The notes: generated by a model from the sequence alone, not told the origin. 64,000 nt of DNA from Entomortierella parvispora (GCA_963573315.1 OY752140.1:2232001-2296000), one strand, 5' to 3'. Counted from the stretch's first letter, positions 1-12,118 are shown. A program made the numbers and translations.

Positions 1-1199
1 CATAATGTCGACATAGAGGAAGGTGATCAAAGCGATCCAGATCTCGGAGGAATTCAACGAGAAGTCCATCTGGCCCAGGATATTCTGGATGGGGTGGAAG
101 GTCACAACCTTCCTGAAGTAATCAAACGCGCTCTGTCCAGCGGGCGTGTAGGGGAAAAACGTGAAGGGGGTTGGGCGGATCCAAGACAGAATCGAGATGG
201 TCAAGATACCAACCAATACGGCACCCTTAACACGGTAGACCAATAGGATTGCAATGATGATAAAGCCAAAGATGCCCATCCAGGTCGTTGGTCCCCGCAT
301 ATGAGTTCCTTCCACGCAGGCGCCCGTAGCATCTGTGACACAGCCCGCCAGAGTGACCAAAGTGGACGAGTCTCCGCCGATCAAGCCAATACCGGCCGAG
401 GACTGCAAACCAATGAAGCAGAGATAAAGACCAATGCCGGCACCTGTCGCAATCTTGATACTCTGTGGAATCAGACGGGCCAGCCATTGACGAACACCAA
501 AAAGAGAGAGCAGGATGAACAGGATACCCTCAATGAAGACGGCGGCCAATGCTGTTTGGTACTTGATCTTGTTGGATCCGTGGAATCCGACGACGGTGTA
601 TGTGAAGTAGGCGTTCAAGCCCATACCGGGGGCAAGGCCGATGGGAAGATTGGCAAAGAGACCCATCAGAAAGGATGAGAGGCAGGCGATAGCGGCGGTA
701 GCTGTGATCAGGTCTAGTTTCAGAATTCCCAAGCACTCAGTAAAGGCGGGATCGGTAGCACAGGTTGTGTCTGTGGTGTTGCCGCCGTTATTGCAGACAC
801 AGGTTCCGCCAGAGTCGGTGACAATCAGGGCATTCACCGAGATGATGTATGCCTGAGGTGTGTACGGATAGTATTAAAAGGATGTGTATAATGAAAGGGT
901 CAACAAATGATAGGGGAGAGAAAGGTTAGTCTATTGCTCTCGGACCAGAGGGATTGGACCCAAGCCTGCTATCATATTCCCTCCGAAACAGCTTCAGGGA
1001 AGGATTCCTCGCCTCAGTCATCGCACCCTACCATTGTCACGAACGTGGTGAGACCGGCTCGCAGCTCAACGGTGAATTTGGATCCGACACGCTCTCTTCG
1101 TGCGCCAGATCCCTCCAGGCGGAAGTACCTGCCGACCATGGACTCGGCCACATTCCTGTTTACTTTGTCGAAAAAAGACAACGTCATTGTCTTTATCAC
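1..1199 (-). CDS. AzgA-family purine (adenine/guanine/hypoxanthine) permease, 5' part, cut by window edge
   Basis: Plasma-membrane proton symporter of the AzgA branch of the NCS2 nucleobase transporter fold, importing hypoxanthine, adenine and guanine. Exon 1 is 1199-1032 and carries the family N-terminus NVAESMVGRYFRLEGSG, then GLTTF. A 179-bp intron (donor GTAGGG, acceptor CTCAG) occupies 1031-853. Exon 2 runs from 852 to the window edge, all open. It begins AYIISVNAL and contains the hallmark LPIGLAPGMGLNAYFTYTVVG followed by several hydrophobic helices. A Cys-rich external loop (CVCNNGG) follows the first helix, as in this family. The start could be Met at 1199 or Met at 1187 (MTLSFFDKV); the second gives the more usual N-terminal length. 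The C-terminal part lies beyond the left edge. The family assignment is near certain; substrate is inferred from the family. Confidence 0.93.
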
Positions 1200-1232
1200 G
1201 ATCTAGGTGTGGAGAAGGAGGAGGTGAAGGAG

Positions 1233-1260
1233 TGTGTGTGAGTGTGTGTGTGTGTGTGCG
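1233..1260. repeat. GT dinucleotide microsatellite
   Basis: A run of (GT)n with one AG interruption, just upstream of the purine permease start codon. Confidence 0.85.
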
Positions 1261-1302
1261 AATAAGGAATAGAATAGAGAGGGTGGAGGTGAGAATGACC
1301 GA

Positions 1303-1378
1303 AGAGAGAAGAGAGAATGAAGAGAGAAGAGAGAATGAAGAGAGAAGAGAGAATGAAGTGAGAAGAGAGAATGAAGGG
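1303..1378. repeat. 18-bp purine-rich minisatellite in permease promoter
   Basis: About four tandem copies of an 18-bp unit, GAAGAGAGAAGAGAGAAT. It lies 100-180 bp upstream of the AzgA-like start. On the gene strand it is a pyrimidine tract, common in fungal promoters and 5' leaders. The short reading frames across it are repeat artefacts. Confidence 0.8.
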
Positions 1379-2547
1379 ACAAGAGGAAGGGACGGGAGGA
1401 AGGTGCGGGGAGAGGAAGGAAAGGAAGAGAAAAAGGGAAGAGTGAGTGCAGATTTTTTTATTTTTTTGATGCGCCGTTGTGCTGCTTCGTGTGTCTGAGT
1501 GTGCAGCCAATGCAACAGACGGGATAAACTCAACAGATAAACACTGGCCAAGTTGACTCTCAGTCAGCTCGGCCCTCCTCTCCCCACTCTGTCTCTCTCT
1601 GTGTGTGTGTGTTGTGTTTTGCTCTGCTCCCCCCATCTTGCTGTCCGAGTTCAAACGGATGTTTGTCCAAATCAAGTATGAAAACTCTATCTGCCATGGA
1701 CCAGGTTCTAAGGGTCCGGATGATTTATAGTCGTCGGAGCATGGAATCGATGTGCGAAGATGAAGCCCCATGAACCCTGAGTCAAGGAGCGACTTGGCTG
1801 CTGTTCATGCCCCTCCGGCGCAACGCATTCAGCATTCAGTATGGAGGACCCGTCACTTATGACCCGGAAGACCGCCAATTGCAGGGGTGTCACTTCTGAC
1901 AGCGGTTGGATGCGAGTGAGTCCTCTCCACTCTCCCCTCGCACTTGCAGATTCGCTCCCTCTAGTCCCCTTTTTCGTTCCTCCTGAGTCCTCACTGCTAT
2001 CATAGTTCAAACATCCACTGCTGCCTCAGAATATTTTTACGTTCCGCCACATGGCCGCCAAAGTCGAATTAGGAAAATTGCGGGGGTGGTCGAGCGGGCC
2101 GATTTGTTTTTTTTGAGCAAAAAAAAGTCAGCGGAGACTTTTTCTGCTCTGTACAACAGAAGTGTACCTTGATACCAAGAATTATCAAAAGGCCTCAACC
2201 GTCTGCCCGATAGTGAAGCGATTTTCTTTTGGCACTTGGCCATGGGGTTGTTACCAGCGGGGAGGACCCATATCTTTGCGGGGTCAAGCAGATGAACACG
2301 TTGGTTTTGTGAATGCCATGTGCTGAGGAGCGCACGGGATTGTAGAGGCACCACCTGTCTGAGCAACAAGGACAGGACATGGCCCTGCAGCTCAAGGTGG
2401 GGTTTGCGGGGTCAAACAGATGACAACGGCTCTTAGTGTTACGAGAGCACAAACAAAGTGCAACGAGGCAGATGGTTGTGCTATCGAGACAAAGCCCTTG
2501 GGTGGGGTGCGTAGACAAAAGAAAAATCGCGTGGACTGTTTATTGCT
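1379..2547. other. Intergenic, no gene seen
   Basis: Region between the start of the purine permease and the 3' end of the glucosidase. It holds a short GT-rich stretch near 1598-1620 and two imperfect direct copies of a 26-bp stretch at 2276-2301 and 2403-2428 (core TTTGCGGGGTCAA). I see no convincing coding frame or RNA gene. Confidence 0.6.
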
Positions 2548-5401
2548 CTACTTTCTCCTTCGGATTTCAATCCAATGGTCCTTCTCATCATTTCCATATT
2601 TCCAATAGAGCACCTCGATGGGTAAGCTTCCCGTCCACTGTCCTTGGCCAAACCATCGAATCGAGCCATCGCTCACCTTGACGGTGCAATATTCCGGTCC
2701 TCCAAAGTGAAACCACGGCACATAAATTTCAGTTTCTTCCTCTGTGCTCGAGGTGGACAAGGTCGGATCAGATACAGTTCGTAACTTGAACGCGACTTCA
2801 TGGCGATCAAACTCGATTTCAAGAGGGGTGCCAACAGTTGCAATTGGGTATGGGCGGCAAAACTGCTCAATGGCTCGGCCACCCTTATCTAGATCTATGG
2901 GGAGGACACCCCACTTTCCACCGCTTGAAATCTTGACATCTTCCTTGCAATACAGGCTCAGATTCTCTCCATTCCAACCATCTCCATACCGTCGATCATT
3001 TTCAACTGTGTAGTTCCAGAGAGTGTAGTGTGCCCGTGTCCTATCTAGCCCGTTCAGAATGTTGTCAAATGCCTGCTGAAACTGCTTCGACGTACAGGTT
3101 TTCTGTTCTTGATCTACAGATTGACTGATAGCCTTAGATCCCCAAGAAAAGAGAGAGGACGAAGAAGCATCCCGTCGGGTTTGCTTTGTTACACTCCCTG
3201 CCTGTTGAGCATCATCTAGGCCGACATCAAAATGTAAGCCTGTTTCCCCTATAAACACAGGCCGTTTGCCTATACGTTGTGTAATTAAAGCATGTTGGTT
3301 CCAGATATCATGACCACAAATTTTCTCCATTCTGTGAACTCAGAAACAACGACTTACCGAGGCAGTCATGGCATTCTTTCTTAATATCGCTGATTTGTTT
3401 TCCGAACAAAGACTCGGTTGCCTTCTTTCCAAGCACTACTGATCCCAGTAAACTCTTATGTCTGCCTCGACTCAGTCCTAGGATGTCAAGATTTACTCGC
3501 CAAAGGTACCTCTTTGTCAATAGGACTACATCGTCGTAATGGTGGGGTGTGTAGACCATGTTGGTAGTTAATGCATTCGCAGCCAATTCGTTCACCATGT
3601 TCTTGTCATTACGACGAACAAGGTCAGGCGGAGGAACATACACAGGAGGTTCTAGGAACAGGATGGCCGTAGAATGAGTCTTTCGAACCACCTGGATAAC
3701 CTTCTCAGCAAACGGCAGCCAGTGATCCTCTACCCATTTAATCTTTTCAGGTTTCTGGGTCACCCCATCGCCGCTAGTGGTATATGGTCCTCTGCCAAAG
3801 TAGTCTTGTTGCAAAATCTTGCATTCAGCCACCGACCATACTCCATGCTGAGCCCAGAGACAAGTGCCTGCTTCTGGAAAATCGACGTCGCGCTTGATGC
3901 CATACTCTAGGTCATACTGACTCCGCTCTCCACTTTCGAGCCAAGCCTTGACTTTTCTCCTCTTCAAGTCGGAGGCCAGAGAGGAAACCAGCGGAGAGAT
4001 CTTTGGGGCCTTGGGATGTGATAAATGAGGGTCGATCGTCCGGGACTCAGTGTTGACTGGACCTACGATCTTTAATCGATAGACAGCAACGTCTGTGACT
4101 CGCTTACTCATCCCTAGCATCATGGCCTGGAAGGGGGTAGGCATATCACCCTGTCGCATGTCGTGTTCTTTTGGCAAGACATCCAACCGTTCGAGTCCTA
4201 TCCAGCCACATGAGGGTTCGTTCCAGGAATCGTAACCGATCACCGTCTCGTCTTCCAGTCCTGGAGTCGCGTGAATTTTTTCAACGAGAGCATTGATTGC
4301 AGCCAGAAAATGGTTTTGGAGATAGTCTTGGATATTGACCCCGCCTTCAAATTTACACTTTGGAGCTAGGATCCTGCCTGCGTAGAACAGCGTGAACATC
4401 GTAGCGCAAGCGAGCTTGTAGTAATTTGTCAACCAGACCATCCTCAGCATCGGTTCTGTCTCATGATTAGGCAGCGTGTTGTGGACGACTGCAGCTCCTG
4501 TTTGAGTGAAATGATGAGGATCAAGACCGGCAGCGTAAAGCGTCCAGAGTGGTGCACCGGAACCCCCTGAGAATCTTGACCACTGCGGTTGGGATGTTAG
4601 AGAAAGAGATGGAGAAGGGAAAAAGTGTAAGGTGTTCAGCAAGTGCAATCTTTGTGGAGTACACAATATTGTCTCTCAAAGCTCCACCTACCACGTCCTG
4701 ATGAAAATCAATCATGACCTTAAACCCACTTTTTTTGGCCATAAGTAGGGCTTGAACGGTATATTCCAGGAAGTCTTCATCATATTTGCCTCTATAGCAT
4801 TCAACCGGGATGTCAATTAGCAAGTGCAGAGTAGGGGTCTGAGAGGGAGCGAGAAAGAAAGGGCTGCGGACCAAATACGACATCAAGAAACTTACGGTCC
4901 CCGGTGTTCGATTGCCTCCCAGGTTACGACCCAGCGGATCATTCTAAAGCCCCAGTGCCTCAATCGAGCCAGATGTTCGCTTGCCTCATCCAACTCGAAT
5001 GGTCGTCCCACAAAAGATATATGTCGCTCCTCAGGATTTTCTCTGGCGGCAGTGGGAGCGCTCATATTAGTGGCGGTGTTGCCATCGGTTGTTGCATTGA
5101 CATTGACGTCCCCATTCTCATTGTTGTTGTTATTGACCGAATCCTTTGTATTTGCTTCTATACCACCAGCGACGACGCCACCAATTGGAATGACCCTATC
5201 GGTGGCGGGACTCACTTCTGGATCTCGTGGCTCAAGAAATGCAGGCCCTCGAATATGTGAAGGAACGGAGTGAGGGTACTTTGGAAACTTGCAGGATCCA
5301 CTCAAATTGACACCGCGGAGTAGCCAGGCTCGACCCTGTTCATCTCTCAAGAACTCGTCATTGGGCTCTACTCGGAGCCGCATCGAAGGTGGTCCTGTCA
5401 T
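2548..5401 (-). CDS. GH5 (subfamily 12-like) steryl-glucosidase / glucosylceramidase
   Basis: Intracellular retaining beta-glucosidase of the EGCrP2/EGH1 type, which hydrolyses ergosteryl glucoside and/or glucosylceramide. Four exons join in phase: 5401-4896, 4791-4692, 4582-3358 and 3269-2548, giving about 850 residues. Donors are GTAAGT or GTAGGT and acceptors are TAG or CAG. Exon 1 encodes RAWLLRGVNLSG and, after an acidic Asn-rich insert (about residues 85-130), RHWGFRMIRWVVTWEAIEH. Exon 2 gives GFKVMIDFHQDV. Exon 3 has the acid/base glutamate in YDSWNEPSCGW (about E324). Exon 4 opens with the nucleophile motif RPVFIGETG (about E619). The C-terminal 200 residues look like the beta-sandwich domain of this subfamily. 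There is no signal peptide, consistent with a cytosolic or vacuolar enzyme. The 300-residue spacing between the two glutamates reflects the long insert usual for these fungal enzymes. The in-frame Met at 3330 is intronic. Whether sterol or ceramide is the better substrate cannot be read from sequence. Confidence 0.9.
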
Positions 5402-5808
5402 GGCCAGCCGCGTTTTTGGGAGGCAGCAGGAAGAGGGGCAGGAGGTGGAGAAAGGGAAAGGGGAGGAAGAAGTGGAGAAGGGGGGTGCTTTTATTGTGGA
5501 TAGCTATGTAACGATCGGTCGGCGAGAAGGGGACCGTGTCCTATGCGGCGACACAGACCGAATTGGAGGGAAAAACTGTTTGTCAGAGCCATGAAGGCAA
5601 GAAGAGCGGCATGCGGCAAAGAAAAAAAAAGTGTGACTGCCGGAGCAGAGCATACGCGACCTTGGCGCGCGATGAATGACGACCCAAAAGAACTAAGGAC
5701 AGAGGCGAATCAAATCCCTCCAGTCTCTTCTCCCATTTCTTTTTCTCTGATTGTTCTACGCACCTGCATCTCCCTTGCTCCCTCACTCCCTCGGCCACAG
5801 GAACAATC
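5402..5808. promoter_or_regulatory. Divergent promoter region, glucosidase and DPW-repeat gene
   Basis: About 400 bp between two divergent start codons. On the minus strand an AATAAAAG TATA-like element lies at about 5488-5496, some 90 bp upstream of the glucosidase start. On the plus side there is a pyrimidine-rich leader (5720-5800) before the ATG at 5809. No ORF of interest. Confidence 0.45.
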
Positions 5809-8800
5809 ATGTCCACAACCGCATACCACAACCCCACGGACAGCGGATCCTCGCATCTCCACCTCCACTCAACCAACACGAACCAGGACCACCCCACCTA
5901 CCGCAATTCGCACCATGGCTCCAGTCATTCTTCCCATGGCGAAATGGATGATGACGATGGGTACCATGCCAAGCTCGGTTACAGTGCAATCCAAAAGTAC
6001 GAATGTTTGCAACAGTGGCCGTTGATGACAATGGCAATAACATTGACAATGACTTGGCTTTGTTTTATTGACGGTCTGCACCACCACTACGACTCACAAA
6101 GAGCTTATTGTCCTTTAGCAGCGCCAGTAGCGACGACACCTATGCACGAGGACAATATACACAAAGGCCGCGCGACTATGAATATGGCAGGAGCACAAGC
6201 TGGACACCAAGCAAGGAGGGCGATTTGGGCTATTCCGACCATATATCCTCCGTCACCTCACTCGACAGGACGCCGCCGCAATTCTTGAGTGGTCGTGAAA
6301 ATCATGTTGCACACAAAAAAATAGCCGAGGATGGTGCACTATTGACAGGACCTATCCCAGCGTACCAAGGTGGCAAAGGATACAGGGCAGAGACAACGAC
6401 AAAGGATGGCCTTCAAAAAAAGATTGGCCAATCTAGCGGACTGGCTGATGTAAGTAGTCTTATTTCGCGCATGTGATTTGGAAACACTGCATACGCAGGC
6501 TCATACCTACGCCACTCTTTTCTTTGGATTATGCATGGCAAAATAGAGCATGGCGGGAACACTGCTCAGTCTCACTGTGGTCAGAACATTTCGCGAGATG
6601 ACCACCCAGACAACTGAGGACGACATGAACGGAGATACCGTTTGGAATGGCGTAAGGATTTCCTGTCTGTCGTCATCGCTTAACACAGCTCCAGTAACGC
6701 CAGTGTCGTCCGCAGTCGAAGCAGAATACCAACACCGGCCCTACACTGTCCTATCTTCATTGCCGCTAAAGTCAACCCCTACGGAAAATGGGCAGGGCAA
6801 ATCATCCTCTCCGATCCAGGTTCAGGCGGATGCCCGGTCATCCCCACCGCCTATCGTTGCACAGTCTTTGTTGGACGCAGTCAACTTTCTTCCTGATAAT
6901 ACAGATTCCTCTGCAAAGGCCAAGATTGAACAAACATCTTCTGTTCATGAATTCAGGAAGGACACGGATGACCGACAAGGAAACAAGCAACAATTCTCCC
7001 AAGAAATGGACAGGGAGAAGAAGAAAGTAAACGAAAATGAGGCAGTATCTTCAGCGCCAGAGCCCCAGGTGTTCGCCTCATCGACAACACCAGACTCAAA
7101 ATCAACTATGCAGTCAAATGATACTCTCTCCTCAAACGCATCGTCAACCTCTATTGTAGCAACGCCTGAGGTCACAGAGGATGACCCGTGGACATCAACA
7201 GCACCAATTACGGTATCAACTGCACCAAAAGTCGCCTGGAATGATCCATGGACTTCAACAACACCAGTAACGGCAACGGCCATCGATGACCCATGGACAT
7301 CAACAGCACCAATAACGGTAATGACCACGCAAAAGACAACAGATGCAGAACCGAGGACTTCAGCAGAAGCAATAACAACGACGACAGTGACAATGTCGAT
7401 GCCAACGCCAGCGCCAACTGCAAAGTCTGTGGAGGCCGACCCGTGGACATCAACAGCACCAATAACGGTAATGGCCACGCCAAAGACAACAGCTGCAGAA
7501 CCGAGGACTTCAGCAGAAGCAATAACAACGACGACAGCGACAATGCCGACGCCGACGCCAGCGCCAACTGCAAAGTCTGTGGAGGCCGACCCGTGGACAT
7601 CAACAGCACCAATAACGGTAATGGCCACGCCAAAGACAACAGCTGCAGAACCGAGGACTTCAGCAGAAGCAATAACAACGACAACAGCGACAATGCCGAC
7701 GCCGACGCCAGCGCCAACTGCAAAGTCTGTGGAGGCCGACCCGTGGACATCAACAGCACCAATAACGGTATTGACCGCACCAAAGCTGGCAGGGGCTGAT
7801 TCAACAACAGCGGTAACGGTGGCGACAGCGCCAAAGACAACAGAGGCTGACCCGCCGTCATCATCAACGGCAGTATCGACGACGACGACAACAACAACAA
7901 CAACAACCACAACATCAACACCAAGGCACGCAGAGTCCGACTCAAGGTCTTTACCAACCACAGCCGCAGTAAGGACAACAGCGACAGCAACAGCAATCCC
8001 GTTGTTTTCCTGGACTGCCACAGAGACAAACAAAGGCGCAGGGGCAATGGTGGACTGGAGCACCGGTCGGGTCGCTGAGTTCCCTGCCGAAGATAAACCG
8101 AAACGAATGCCCGTGACGGAATCGTGGGAAAGGAGTTACGGTGCAGAGCACGAAGGTAGCTCAGCAACTGAAAAAAAAGCGCCTCAGCAATGGCAGGATA
8201 AGGAATCTGATGTGTGTAAGGAAGATCCCTGGGTAAGCGATAGTACTAGTGAAAGCCGTGGACGAGAGAGGGATCGAGGATCGACCAGGCGGCACAATGC
8301 AGAGCATGGAACTTATGAGCAAAGAGGCCCCGAGGATCAGCAATCAACTCGGGGGGAACAATCCAATGGCTCAAATCAGCAACAAAATGCTCAGGAGGGC
8401 AGGAAGAAGCCATCCACCCGGTCGACCTCCGTATCCTCAAATTCCAGTTCATCCACAACCTCATCATCTCGAGCATCAAGCCACCAGTCTACCCAACTCG
8501 GAGCTCAACATCAACATCAGCAGCGGGCTGTACAGTCTGGGTCCCCTGACCGCAGAAGTAACCCTCAAGGAAGAAAGCCGTTAACATCGGCAGAACGATT
8601 TGAGGCGAGTCTCATGCACAGCAACTACGGTGATTCTCAGCATCAGGACGGCGCGGGGAGTGCCGGAGGTGCGTATCGATCTGGCGCGCCTCCACCTGAC
8701 TCCAGCCACGGTTTTAGCTCGTATGGCCAGAGCAACAAAGGCGGTGGCTATGGTTTCAACAGTAATCCTGACTTGGGTAGACCTCAGGCTGATGCACAGT

Positions 8801-9840
8801 ACGGGCGTGCTGGGTATCATAACATGGGTCCTGGAGGCCGTGGATCAGGCTCGCACAATCGATACAACTCCCAGCCCCAGCAGCCTTATATTCAAAGACA
8901 GTATGGCAGTAGCAATGCTCCCCATCCAACCTTCCAACAACAGCAGCCATATTATCAGCAACATCAACAATATCAAGCAGCCTTCCAGCACAATCAGTAT
9001 CCACAATCAAGGCAGCAGCCGCGTCCTGGCTATGGGTACAACAGTAGGCCACAGGGCAATGTTAACAAGAACACTGGAAGACCTCAATCTTCGTACGGTG
9101 GCGGCAATCAATATGGCAACCCCAATGTGGTGACTGTATCTGTTCCCGAAGGCTCAGACTTTGCTGCAACTACCAAAGCTGTTCTTACGAAAACTACAGG
9201 CGTGGACCACGGACAACCAACAGACTCAACAGGGTCTACATCGTTGACCTCAGACTATACTCAGTCCTCCAGATCGTCGTCACCAGATCTCGCGTTCCGC
9301 AGCCAAAGAAGTGCCTCAATATCCTCTGCAGTCTCTGGCATGGACTCTAATGTAGGACCTGGATCAGTTTACCAGAATTCATCCACAGCGGTGGATGTGC
9401 ATACAGGATCTGAGACAACAGGGGCACCCAGTAAAGGAACTGAATTGGAGTTAGCGACGTCGAAGGATTTTGTCAGTTTTCTGCAAGCATCCACGGCATT
9501 TGTGCCGTCCACTGCCGCCGGATCAATTCCTGGTCACAAAGGACACAAGAAAAAATCTGAGAATGCTGATACAGAGAGGGAACATTTGAGGAGGGATCAA
9601 TCCTCCACCGCAATGCACGACCGAGCAGCTGCCCCTGCGACAGGCATGAGTACGTCTGCGGGAGATGTCGTCGGAGCCAATATTACAGACACAGAGAGGC
9701 GCCTTGAGCTCGATTTGGAGGCTAGCTCTAGCCTAGGTTCATGGGATGCTCAAGTGGAGGCTGAGAAGCAAGCGACAATTGTTTCTAGCAGCGCACCTTC
9801 ATTAATATCCATTTCAGATGACGACGTCCTTGCAGGATAG
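5809..9840 (+). CDS. Long disordered protein with repeated DPW motifs and a Q/N-rich tail
   Basis: I recognise no catalytic domain. Three exons fit in phase: 5809-5996 (donor GTACGA), 6119-6449 (donor GTAAGT) and 6547-9840, giving about 1270 residues. The N-terminal 170 residues are His/Ser-rich, with an acidic patch (EMDDDDG). The centre (about residues 380-575) carries six copies of D-P-W-T-S. Three of them lie in an almost exact 50-residue tandem repeat that also contains TPTPAPTAKSVEADPWTS. A seventh site, EDPWVS, lies near residue 732. The tail is Ser-rich, with a Q/Y/N-rich prion-like patch (about residues 950-1000, for example QQQQPYYQQHQQYQ). DPW/DPF tripeptides bind the AP-2 alpha-adaptin ear in epsins and other endocytic proteins, so an endocytic or scaffold role is possible. 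No ENTH or ANTH domain is seen at the N-terminus, so this remains inference. The first intron boundary is the least certain. Confidence 0.75.
7288..7770 (+). repeat. 150-bp coding tandem repeat (DPWTS unit)
   Basis: Near-identical units with a 150-bp period; the phrase encoding EADPWTSTAPITV recurs at about 7431, 7581 and 7731, and a more diverged copy starts near 7281. The period is a multiple of three, so copy number can change without breaking the frame. The opposite strand is also open here, so long minus-strand frames are by-products of the repeat. Confidence 0.9.
7876..7922 (+). repeat. Threonine-coding trinucleotide repeat
   Basis: An (ACN)n run encoding a block of threonines within the disordered protein. 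Confidence 0.8.
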
Positions 9841-10087
9841 CCGAGAAATACAGAGTGGTCCTCCTGTTGGCCAGTAACCCAGTAACCCAGTATACAAAGG
9901 ATACCCGTCAAACAGGGGGAGGGATTCAATCCATAGACGAACTCTCACATGCAGGATTGTCCAGCTCGATATGCAAGAAGTTTGCCCATTGTTCATTGTT
10001 TTGGGGGGTGACCTTTTTTTGATCCAAAGCACAATTACAAATAAATGTGAATGTGAATACGCAATGTGTGAGAAGGGGTGCATGCTT

Positions 10088-12118
10088 TTATTCAATTGCG
10101 TCAGGTTTTGTTGCTAGGCGGTCAAGATCCTTCAGGATCTCTGTTTCCCATTCCAGATCTTGAGACTGCTGAGCGCGGCGCAGGAGTAATTTGACTGTCG
10201 ACAGATCCGGTTGAGGCAAAGTTGACGGCCGCGTTTGTGTCGGAGCTGTTCTTGATTGAGACTTTTCAAGACGCTGCTCAGACCGCCTCTGCGATGTTCG
10301 ATGATGCATGGGAGTGCGTGGGTTGCTGTGCTGTTCAGAGGCGTGGCTTGCTTTTGGACGAGATGGAATCTGTTTGTCTGTGGTATAATTGTCCAATCCA
10401 GGATGTCCTGTTCTTGCTTGGGCATAGATCTCCTTTGCGGCCACAGTTTCACCAATGTCCAACAGAACAGTCAAGATCTGGTTCAGCAAAGTCGAATCGG
10501 TGTTTGCCGGTGACGGGCGGTGATTCAGTTGGCCCAGATGCCCGCGGTCCTTTGAGGATGATTGTTGGTGCTCGAGGACAGCCTGGTAGATTCGAGCCAC
10601 TCCTGCCAGATCCCGGTCCCGGATGTGAGCCTGCATCAGGACCGAGAGCGTTTGAACATTGGGAAGGACTCTGGCCTTTGAGGATATTGACGTGGACAGG
10701 ATAGATGAAGCCAAGCCTAATTTTGAGCCGGTGGGCTGGTTGGTATTACTGACACTGTTCAGGGTTCTCGACACTTCATCCAGATCAGATGTCGAGTCGG
10801 ATCCCGTCATTGTCTTATTGTCAGACGAGGGAGTCGAGGATGTTCCCAATGGTGGTTGCAAGTGTCTCCAAATCTGATCTGCTCGATCAAACTCCCCGGC
10901 TTTGAGAAACAAGTCTATCAGGGAGGTGCAAAGGACAACGTCGGCCTTCATTCCCGTCATTGTAAAATCTTGCCAGATCGCCCATACTTTGCTCACAGAG
11001 TCGTTCTTGCCGATCTGGGCTCCCGAAGAACCCTGCACAGTCTGTGGCTGAGGTGTCGATCCGATCCACTCCATAAGTATCGTATACTCTGACACTCGAA
11101 GACCATGAAAATTGTTTGCCCTTGATCGAGATAGCGTCCTTTGAACGTAATCATCTTCTGTGGCACTCTCTGGATCGCTGGTGCTGGCGGTAGATTTGAC
11201 CAGAGGCCTCCTTCGCCGTCGCCTCTCTTTCCCGTTCAACCAAATCAAATCCGAAGCTATCCGAAGCAATTGTTTCAAGTTGGTGGTTGTCTTGGGCTCC
11301 TTTCCTTGTAATAGAAACAACGTCCTGGTATCACGTCTCGGGACAATGATCGTATCGTAACACGCCTGTAGTCGACTCAGGTGGTTGTAATAGGTCATGA
11401 CAAGCTCAATTGATCCAGCGCTTGTACTCAAGGGGGAGATATCTGTCAAGCGTCGTGAGGTGGATGCCGATGCGGATTTGTAGAGACGAAATGATTCGTA
11501 AAATCGAGAGAGTGCTACACTGGTGGAGGGCCAAATTCGGACAAGTTCTGGATCTGATCCATGACCCCTGGCTACTGGGATGTTCCACGTGGATGAGCTG
11601 TGTGCTGCCGATAATACATCCCGAGATAATATCTCCGTCTTTCTTGCCGGAGGTACTCTTTCCGAGCCCAAGGGAGTGTTTTGAGTTGCTGACAGCGAGG
11701 GTTCTGTTGTAGATCGGTCATGGCTGCAATGCTGCGATTCCTGATCTGGAGGATAAAGATCGGTATCTATTGAGGTAGTGGCTGTGGATAGTCCCCGAGT
11801 TGTCCTGACAGACCGCGGAATAGCTGCGTGGATCTGCTGATAGCTTTTGTGTCGCCCTGGGGTGGGTAGACCGACCTCCATGACTTTCGGAGGTGCATGA
11901 GCAGAGCAAAAAAGATGGCGAGCAGAAAACTGAATCACTGTTGTCCAGGTCAATGTCTGCTGCTGGTGAATGTTTCTCTGTTTTCGTCCATGGTTCCAAA
12001 GTAGCGGCAAGCCTCCTCCCGGAAGCGGCCGTGGCATGGGTAGAAGAGGCGAGGATGAGGAGAGGGAGAAGGAGATGGGGAGGTGAGCGTTGGTGTTGCA
12101 ACGTCCGAAGCGGGGCAA
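10088..12118 (-). CDS. PPR-like protein, probably mitochondrial
   Basis: Pentatricopeptide-repeat-type helical protein of up to 676 residues in one open frame ending at 10088. About the first 80 residues are rich in Arg, Ser and His with almost no acidic residue, as in a mitochondrial presequence; the Met at about 12037 (MPRPLPGGG) is an alternative start. Three helical-pair segments resemble PPR units: one around VSEYTILMEWIG followed by ADVVLCTSLIDLFLKAGEFD, one around NVQTLSVLMQAHIRDRDLAG, and one around TLLNQILTVLLDIGETVAA. They are separated by Ser/Thr-rich disordered spacers, as is common in fungal PPR proteins that act in mitochondrial RNA processing or translation. The specific RNA target is not predictable. 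The far N-terminus could be supplied by an upstream exon. Confidence 0.65.
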   Translation of the reverse strand: MPRFGRCNTNAHLPISFSLSSSSPLLPMPRPLPGGGLPLLWNHGRKQRNIHQQQTLTWTTVIQFSARHLFCSAHAPPKVMEVGLPTPGRHKSYQQIHAAIPRSVRTTRGLSTATTSIDTDLYPPDQESQHCSHDRSTTEPSLSATQNTPLGSERVPPARKTEILSRDVLSAAHSSSTWNIPVARGHGSDPELVRIWPSTSVALSRFYESFRLYKSASASTSRRLTDISPLSTSAGSIELVMTYYNHLSRLQACYDTIIVPRRDTRTLFLLQGKEPKTTTNLKQLLRIASDLIWLNGKERRRRRRPLVKSTASTSDPESATEDDYVQRTLSRSRANNFHGLRVSEYTILMEWIGSTPQPQTVQGSSGAQIGKNDSVSKVWAIWQDFTMTGMKADVVLCTSLIDLFLKAGEFDRADQIWRHLQPPLGTSSTPSSDNKTMTGSDSTSDLDEVSRTLNSVSNTNQPTGSKLGLASSILSTSISSKARVLPNVQTLSVLMQAHIRDRDLAGVARIYQAVLEHQQSSSKDRGHLGQLNHRPSPANTDSTLLNQILTVLLDIGETVAAKEIYAQARTGHPGLDNYTTDKQIPSRPKASHASEQHSNPRTPMHHRTSQRRSEQRLEKSQSRTAPTQTRPSTLPQPDLSTVKLLLRRAQQSQDLEWETEILKDLDRLATKPDAIE

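Noticed and set aside
3308-3330. Met at 3330 as start of a separate glucosidase-like gene
   Set aside because: It lies in a GT-AG intron; splicing 3358 to 3269 restores the GETG nucleophile segment in the same protein.
7288-7770. CRISPR-like regular repeats
   Set aside because: Units are contiguous 150-bp coding repeats without spacers, in a eukaryotic gene.
6945-8167. Long minus-strand frames (up to 372 codons) opposite the DPW-repeat gene
   Set aside because: They are produced by the 150-bp repeat and threonine codons read in reverse; composition is monotonous Val/Ala/Leu and the plus frame has proper exon signals.
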